Shown: positions 59,704 through 64,000 of the stretch, piece after piece | Layout: every line of letters begins with the position of its first letter | Numbering within the stretch: the first letter of the stretch is position 1 | NCBI RefSeq assembly: GCF_900103585.1 | Contig: NZ_FNHV01000003.1 | Location: 272,001 to 336,000 of the forward strand | Source: Streptomyces sp. cf386 | Lineage (GTDB): Bacteria > Actinomycetota > Actinomycetes > Streptomycetales > Streptomycetaceae | Direction of reading: 5' to 3' | Length of the DNA stretch: 64,000 bases | Made by a program: the position numbers and the translations under genes | The notes under the pieces: model-generated | What the model saw: only the letters and a program-made list of their open reading frames with translations | The model's database searches: none | Told to the model about the DNA's origin: nothing

Positions 59704-61284
59704 CTACTCCCACTCGATCGTCCCCGGCGGCTTCGACGTCACGTCGAGGACGACACGGTTGACGTCGCTCACCTCGTTGGTGATCCGGGTCGAGATCCGC
59801 GCCAGGACGTCGTACGGCAGCCTCGACCAGTCGGCGGTCATCGCGTCCTCGGAGGACACCGGGCGCAGGACGATCGGGTGGCCGTACGTCCGCCCGTCAC
59901 CCTGCACACCCACGCTGCGGACGTCGGCGAGCAGCACCACCGGGCACTGCCAGATGTCACGGTCGAGGCCGGCCGCCGTGAGCTCCTCACGGGCGATGGC
60001 GTCGGCCTCGCGGAGCAGGTCGAGACGCTCCTTCGTCACCTCGCCGACGATCCGGATGCCCAGGCCCGGGCCCGGGAACGGCTGGCGCTGGACGATCTCG
60101 TCCGGCAGGCCGAGCTCCTGCCCGACCATCCGGACCTCGTCCTTGAACAGCTTGCGCAGCGGCTCGATCAGCTGGAACTCGAGGTCCTCGGGGAGGCCGC
60201 CCACGTTGTGGTGGGACTTGATGTTGGCGGTACCGGTGCCGCCACCGGACTCGACCACATCGGGGTACAGAGTGCCCTGGACGAGGAACTCCACCGCCGG
60301 ACCCTCGTCCGCGATGATCTCGGCCTGCGCCTGCTCGAAGACCCGGATGAACTCCCGGCCGATGATCTTCCGCTTCTCCTCGGGGTCGGAGACGCCCTTC
60401 AGAGCGGTGAGGAAGCGCTCCTCCGCGTCCACGACCTTCAGCTGTACGCCGGTCGCGGCCACGAAGTCCTTCTCGACCTGCTCGGTCTCGCCCTTGCGCA
60501 TCAGGCCGTGGTCGACATAGACGCAGGTCAGCTGGGAGCCGATGGCCTTCTGGACCAGCGCCGCCGCCACGGCGGAGTCCACGCCGCCGGACAGCCCGCA
60601 GATGGCGCGCCTGTCGCCGACCTGCTCACGGATGGCCGCGACCTGCTCCTCGATCACATTGCCGGTGGTCCAGTCCGGCTTCAGGCCCGCACCCCGGTAC
60701 AGGAAGTGCTCCAGCACCTGCTGACCGTGCGTGGAGTGCATGACCTCGGGGTGGTACTGGACGCCGTACAGCTTCTTGTCGTCGTTCTCGAAGGCGGCGA
60801 CCGGGACGACGTCCGTGGAGGCCGTCACGGAGAAGCCCTCGGGGGCGGCGGAGCAGGCGTCGCCGTGCGACATCCAGACGGCCTGCTCGGCGGGGGTGCC
60901 CTCGAAGAGGGTGGAGGACGACTTCGATACGTGGAGATCCGTACGGCCGTACTCGCGGGCGCCGGTGTTGTCGACGGTGCCGCCGAGGGACCGGGCCATC
61001 AGCTGGAAGCCGTAGCACATGCCGAAAACGGGGACGCCGGCCTCGAAGAGCGCGCGGTCGAGGCTGGGGGCGCCCTCCTCGTACACGGACGAGGGGCCGC
61101 CGGAGAGGATGATCGCCGCCGGGTTCTTGGCGAGCATCTCCGCGACGGGCATGGTGCTCGGCACGATCTCGCTGTAGACCCGGGCCTCGCGGACGCGGCG
61201 GGCGATGAGCTGGGCGTACTGCGCACCGAAGTCGACGACCAGGACGGTGTCGGGGGCGGCGGCAGCGGGGGTCGCTGGTGACAC
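59704..61284 (-). CDS. guaA: GMP synthase (glutamine-hydrolysing)
   Basis: A 526-residue enzyme converting XMP to GMP. GTG 61284 with GGAAGG upstream gives the normal family length; a longer frame to 61818 is not coding. The N-terminal class I amidotransferase has [20 protein letters not shown], catalytic Cys in [18 protein letters not shown], and His/Glu in [12 protein letters not shown]. The ATP pyrophosphatase P-loop is [18 protein letters not shown]. The C-terminal dimerisation domain has [18 protein letters not shown] and ends [10 protein letters not shown]. It links to the purine genes purN/purH earlier in the window. Confidence 0.97.
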   Translation of the reverse strand: MSPATPAAAAPDTVLVVDFGAQYAQLIARRVREARVYSEIVPSTMPVAEMLAKNPAAIILSGGPSSVYEEGAPSLDRALFEAGVPVFGMCYGFQLMARSLGGTVDNTGAREYGRTDLHVSKSSSTLFEGTPAEQAVWMSHGDACSAAPEGFSVTASTDVVPVAAFENDDKKLYGVQYHPEVMHSTHGQQVLEHFLYRGAGLKPDWTTGNVIEEQVAAIREQVGDRRAICGLSGGVDSAVAAALVQKAIGSQLTCVYVDHGLMRKGETEQVEKDFVAATGVQLKVVDAEERFLTALKGVSDPEEKRKIIGREFIRVFEQAQAEIIADEGPAVEFLVQGTLYPDVVESGGGTGTANIKSHHNVGGLPEDLEFQLIEPLRKLFKDEVRMVGQELGLPDEIVQRQPFPGPGLGIRIVGEVTKERLDLLREADAIAREELTAAGLDRDIWQCPVVLLADVRSVGVQGDGRTYGHPIVLRPVSSEDAMTADWSRLPYDVLARISTRITNEVSDVNRVVLDVTSKPPGTIEWE

Positions 61285-61324
61285 GGGTTGCCTTCCGGCG
61301 GCTGGGCTGGGGTCTGTGGTGCCG

Positions 61325-61330
61325 ATTCTA
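61325..61330 (-). promoter_or_regulatory. guaA -10 hexamer
   Basis: TAGAAT on the minus strand about 41 bases before the guaA start; the -35 box is not obvious. The predicted transcript start is near 61318. Confidence 0.45.
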
Positions 61331-61396
61331 CCGGGGTGGCCGTGGGGGCGGTCCCGGCCGCCCGGGGCTGCCTGCCGTCTCAGGATGCGAACCGGG

Positions 61397-61425
61397 TTGG
61401 ACGTCCCCGACCGGCCCGGCATACT
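61397..61425 (+). promoter_or_regulatory. promoter of the chorismate mutase leader
   Basis: TTGGAC (61397-61402), 17-base spacer, CATACT (61420-61425). Position +1 predicted 7 bases later is base 61432, the A of the leader-peptide ATG. Confidence 0.65.
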
Positions 61426-61431
61426 GACCCC

Positions 61432-61503
61432 ATGCTCACGCACCCGACCTTCGTCTTTACCTATGGCACCCGGCCCGCCGGCTGCCATGGTCGTGCTGCT
61501 TGA
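61432..61503 (+). CDS. Phe/Tyr leader peptide of chorismate mutase
   Basis: A 23-codon open frame starting at the predicted transcription start, thus leaderless. Its middle reads Thr-Phe-Val-Phe-Thr-Tyr (61447-61464), using TTT and TAT, which are rare in this GC-rich genome. It ends with TGA 22 bases before a terminator-like hairpin. Chorismate mutase makes prephenate, the precursor of Phe and Tyr, so a leader sensing these amino acids fits classic attenuation. The peptide is too short for homology and rests on position and codon content. Confidence 0.65.
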   Translation: MLTHPTFVFTYGTRPAGCHGRAA

Positions 61504-61524
61504 GCAACTGACAAGCGACTTCCC

Positions 61525-61557
61525 AGGCGCCCCGGGCCGACAAGGTCCGGGGCGTCT
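61525..61557 (+). terminator. attenuator hairpin upstream of chorismate mutase
   Basis: A 14-bp stem with two G-U pairs (left 61525-61538, right 61544-61557) and a GACAA loop. Its left arm includes CGGGCCG (61533-61539), which can pair instead with CGGCCCG (61471-61477) inside the leader peptide frame. This gives a mutually exclusive antiterminator. There is no U-run after the stem. Confidence 0.6.
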
Positions 61558-61615
61558 GGCGTTTCCGGGACCTGTCGGTACCGGGGCACCGCCCCCGCCC
61601 ACGAGGAGCCCCGAA

Positions 61616-61897
61616 ATGACCGCCATCGACGTGACCGGCGCCCGCACCACCGAGGCCGCGGACGTGATCACCGGTGCCCGTGAACGCATCGACGCCCTGG
61701 ACGACCGGATCATCGGGCTGATCCACGAACGTATGGCCGTCTCGGCCGTCATCCAGGAGGCGCGGATCAATTCCGGCGGCCGGCGCGTGAACCTCTCCCG
61801 CGAGATGGACGTCCTCAACCACTACAGCGAGGCGCTGGGCAAGCCGGGCACGTCCCTCGCCATGACCCTGCTCGAACTGTGCCGCGGTCGCATCTGA
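61616..61897 (+). CDS. chorismate mutase (AroQ class)
   Basis: A 93-residue helical enzyme converting chorismate to prephenate for Phe and Tyr synthesis. ATG 61616 follows ACGAGGAGC. The AroQ signature is seen in [30 protein letters not shown], with further active-site region [20 protein letters not shown]. It is short, as usual for actinobacterial AroQ-delta-like proteins. The upstream leader peptide and hairpin suggest control by aromatic amino acid supply. It is divergent from guaA. Confidence 0.88.
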   Translation: MTAIDVTGARTTEAADVITGARERIDALDDRIIGLIHERMAVSAVIQEARINSGGRRVNLSREMDVLNHYSEALGKPGTSLAMTLLELCRGRI

Positions 61898-61989
61898 GTT
61901 CGGCACCCCTCTCACCCGGACGGAGCGTGACGCCTCCCGGAACCCTTCGTTGGTACCGGTGTCCGTGCCAGCCAGGGGCGGGCCCGAAA

Positions 61990-62308
61990 GAACCACGCGT
62001 GGCTCACTGGAGCGATGAGGCGAACGGATCACGCCGTACGCCGTGGGACCTCGCTCCAGGTAAGTGACCGGACGGCAGGGGACAGCAGCCCGGTCACCCA
62101 AGAGGGTCGGCTCCGGGGACGCCCGGGGCCGACCGGCGGAAGTACAGCAGTTGCGGTGGCCGCATCCATCAAGCACGATGCGGAGGAACCACCGGGTCCC
62201 GCCATGGGCAACCGCATCGCCATCGGCCGAGACCCTCCTGACCAGCGGCGCAACCCCCCGGCGCCGCTCCTCAGGCACCGACGCTGCCCTGACGTCGGTG
62301 CTGACGGA
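61990..62308. other. highly folded intergenic segment (possible structured RNA)
   Basis: No protein gene is supported between 61898 and 62385. The segment contains consecutive stems: GGAGCGA / TCGCTCC (about 62010-62057), GTGACCGG / CCGGTCAC (62062-62097), GGTCGGC...GCCGACC (62106-62136), CGGTGGCCGCAT / ATGCGG...CCACCG (62155-62195) and GCACCGACG / CGTCGGTGC (62275-62302). These run straight into the terminator at 62309-62345. It could be the 3' untranslated region of chorismate mutase or an independent small RNA. No known RNA family was recognised. Confidence 0.5.
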
Positions 62309-62345
62309 AGAAGGGCCCCGCAGCTACTGCCTGCGGGGCCCTTCT
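62309..62345. terminator. strong bidirectional terminator
   Basis: A perfect 15-bp stem (AGAAGGGCCCCGCAG / CTGCGGGGCCCTTCT) with a 7-base loop, between the convergent chorismate mutase side and the gene ending at 62386. Confidence 0.85.
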
Positions 62346-62385
62346 CATGCCGTTCCTACCAAGGACCGTGACGCGTGAAGGCCCG

Positions 62386-63534
62386 TCAGGTGCGTGAGAC
62401 GGTGCCGCACTCCTTCGTCCCTTCCTTCTCCCCCGCCGCCCCGTCCAGCTCCCTGCTCCGGTCGTACGGATCCACCACGTCACCGGACGGCTCGGGGCTG
62501 GCGTACAGGTCGGCCTGGAACCTCGGATGGATGAAGCCGTCACCCTGTCGGCAGCTGTCGTTGCCGATTTCGCTGCTGAGGTCGTGCAGCCAGATGCGGC
62601 CCTCCGTCGCCTGGTACCTGACGGGGTCGACGACCTCCACCTCGACGGCCCGGCGGACGATCGTGCGCGTGACCTCCTCGCCGCCGGCGGCCCTGGCCAC
62701 CGGGTACACGAAGGTGTAGTCGGCCCGGATCAGCGCTCTTCCGCCGTTGCCCTCACCGGGTTCGACCGTCATACGGCCGCGCACCTTCACCTCGGCGCCG
62801 ACGAGCTCGATCTCGTCCGGGTCGAAGCGGGTGACGTTCCACTTGGGGTCGTTCTCGACGGTGGGTCGGTGCAGGCCCGCGCGCAGGTGGGCGACGTACT
62901 CCTTCGACAGCGGGTCGAGGAGCGCCAGTGCCGTCTTCGGCTCGGCGCCGTACAGCACGTCGCGGTCGAGGTTGGAGGCGACGAGGAACTCCTTCGTACG
63001 CCGCAGGGCCGCCTCGATCCGCGCGGCGGGAACCCCGCTGACCGCCTTGGCCTTCGGCACCTCGATGGCGTCCGCGCCCGCGGACCAACGCTCGGCCGGG
63101 GAGCCGGCGAACGGCCGCTTCCTCGTGGGCTGACCTGCCGCGTCACCGGGCGCACCGCTGGGCCGGGTCGACTCCGCCGCCAGCGGTGACGCCGACGGCA
63201 CCTCGGCGTCGGAGCCGCCGGGCAGCAAGGACAGCGCGGCGGACGGCTTGAGGGCGATCACTGCCACGGCGACGGCGAGCAGGACGCCGAGCGCGCTCCA
63301 CACCTTGCGTCGACGCGGGGACCGGCCGTTCATCTCCTGCCAGGCGGGGCCGGTGCGCCAGCCGGCGGGCAGTTCCCCGCGGGCGTCCTGTTGGCGCAGG
63401 CGTTCGGTGACCATGCGGGCGCGGGCGGAGGGTTCCTTCGGGGCGGCGGAGGCCCGGTCGCGTTCGGCGTCCCGGACGAACTTCTCCCATTCCTCGTCCG
63501 GTATGGACGAGCCCTCGGACGGCTTATCGGTCAC
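62386..63534 (-). CDS. single-pass membrane protein, hypothetical
   Basis: A 382-residue protein. The first 75 residues are charged and cytoplasmic (PDEEWEKFVRDAERDRA, RTGPAWQEMNGRSPRRRK). One helix follows (VWSALGVLLAVAVAVIAL), then a Ser/Pro/Ala linker and a folded extracellular part of about 230 residues (IEAALRRTKEFLVASNLDRDVLYGAEPKTALALLDPLSKEYVAHL, ALIRADYTFVYPVARA, HDLSSEIGNDSCRQGDGFIHPRFQADLY). Two Cys may form a disulfide. It is a conserved Streptomyces type but I recognise no named domain. Confidence 0.75.
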   Translation of the reverse strand: MTDKPSEGSSIPDEEWEKFVRDAERDRASAAPKEPSARARMVTERLRQQDARGELPAGWRTGPAWQEMNGRSPRRRKVWSALGVLLAVAVAVIALKPSAALSLLPGGSDAEVPSASPLAAESTRPSGAPGDAAGQPTRKRPFAGSPAERWSAGADAIEVPKAKAVSGVPAARIEAALRRTKEFLVASNLDRDVLYGAEPKTALALLDPLSKEYVAHLRAGLHRPTVENDPKWNVTRFDPDEIELVGAEVKVRGRMTVEPGEGNGGRALIRADYTFVYPVARAAGGEEVTRTIVRRAVEVEVVDPVRYQATEGRIWLHDLSSEIGNDSCRQGDGFIHPRFQADLYASPEPSGDVVDPYDRSRELDGAAGEKEGTKECGTVSRT

Positions 63535-63791
63535 GGCGGTGTGCGCTTCCTCTCAGTGGGCTGATCGCCGGCTGAGCGTACGTCAGCTCCGGACCGCCCA
63601 GCAGAGGCTCCCGGGTACCACACAGGTGTGATGCAGGCCACATAAGAAACCTGTTAGTGCAGGCACAACCATTCACAGCAGTCACGGATCAAACCCTGCG
63701 AACCACGGGCCACACCCGCGCCCCACACGCGGAGGCCTCCCTGCCATTCGCGTGTTGCGAGGTCGCAGCACTCCGGACTTTCGAGGTCTTC

Positions 63792-64000
63792 ATGAAGCTT
63801 CGCCGTGCACTGGCCGCCGCGGCCACGACAGCTGTCATAGCGCCGATCGCGCTGCTGTCCGCGCCGGTCGCGTTCGCCACGGACGAGACCAACCCGTCGC
63901 CGACGGTGACGGAACCCACGCCGGCTACCGAAGAGCCGACGCCCACCGAAGACGCCACCACGCCGGCCACCGAAGAGCCGACGCCCACCGAAGACGCCAC
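63792..64000 (+). CDS. secreted Thr/Pro/Glu-repeat protein (3' truncated by window)
   Basis: ATG 63792 with CGAGG nearby starts a typical signal peptide (MKLRRALAAAATTAVIAPI then ALLSAPVAFA). The mature part begins TDETNPSPTVTEP and enters a 42-base tandem repeat encoding a TPATEEPTPTEDAT unit: copy 1 at 63918-63959, copy 2 from 63960 to the window end. Such repeats usually form an extended stalk of a surface protein. The anchor or functional domain lies beyond the window. Confidence 0.75.
   Translation, partial: MKLRRALAAAATTAVIAPIALLSAPVAFATDETNPSPTVTEPTPATEEPTPTEDATTPATEEPTPTEDA

Noticed and set aside
61898..62308. Cobalamin, SAM or ydaO riboswitch in the folded segment
   Set aside because: None of the conserved core blocks of these families could be found, and no suitable downstream gene lies on the plus strand.

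Overview
The window is high-GC actinobacterial DNA that reads as a Streptomyces chromosome. Signs of this are the G/C-ending codons, frequent GTG and TTG starts, several apparently leaderless genes, XRE/DUF397/anti-sigma-ATPase triplets, DUF6350, DUF4429, DUF5682/DUF5691 proteins, and a ydaO (c-di-AMP) riboswitch before an NlpC/P60 gene. From about 17.3 kb onward the order purH-purN, DUF6350, sucDC, MoxR/SWIM cluster, icmB, lipase, M23, pcrA/uvrD, NlpC and guaA agrees with what I recall of the S. coelicolor core. That is recollection, not a search. No rRNA, tRNA, CRISPR array or insertion sequence was seen.

Region 1 (1-17.25 kb) looks accessory and surface-directed. It holds a truncated peptidoglycan-binding protein and an ALF-repeat secreted protein. 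Next is a 1561-residue RHS toxin with a WXG-like N-terminus and a C-terminal CxE...CxxC deaminase-like domain, followed by a 4-bp-overlapping SUKH-type immunity gene. An XRE regulator split by a +1 frameshift follows, with its DUF397 partner and an anti-sigma-type ATPase. Then comes a run of peptidoglycan-directed genes: two small peptidoglycan-binding proteins, a DUF1906 hydrolase, an M15-like protein lacking two metal ligands, a Ser/Thr kinase with an extracellular peptidoglycan-binding domain, a winged-helix regulator and an M23-like protein.

Region 2 (17.3-30.1 kb) is purH-purN, membrane and regulatory genes, sucCD, and two secreted proteins. One of these is built from 31 eleven-residue repeats.

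Region 3 (30.3-39.6 kb) is a five-gene module: VWA protein, DUF5682, MoxR AAA ATPase, and divergently a SWIM zinc-finger protein and DUF5691. The divergent promoter region carries two facing copies of the RecA-NDp/PafBC-type DNA-damage promoter motif (TTGTCAGTGG-N7-TANNNT). The same motif sits immediately upstream of the pcrA/uvrD helicase at 45.9 kb, so both loci are likely induced by DNA damage. This is the best candidate here for an undescribed system.

Region 4 (39.6-64 kb) contains icmB, a lipase and an M23 peptidase with a long disordered cytoplasmic tail. It continues with pcrA, two NlpC/P60 hydrolases (one under a c-di-AMP riboswitch, one behind a strong leader hairpin) and a TDT-type transporter. 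Then come a PspC-type histidine kinase/LuxR regulator pair divergent from a PspC membrane protein, DoxX, DUF4429, an aldolase-type protein, a flavin/F420 oxidoreductase-like protein, guaA and chorismate mutase. The chorismate mutase appears to be controlled by a leaderless Phe/Tyr leader peptide and an attenuator hairpin. A strongly folded intergenic segment (about 62.0-62.35 kb) and the start of a secreted Thr/Pro/Glu-repeat protein close the window.
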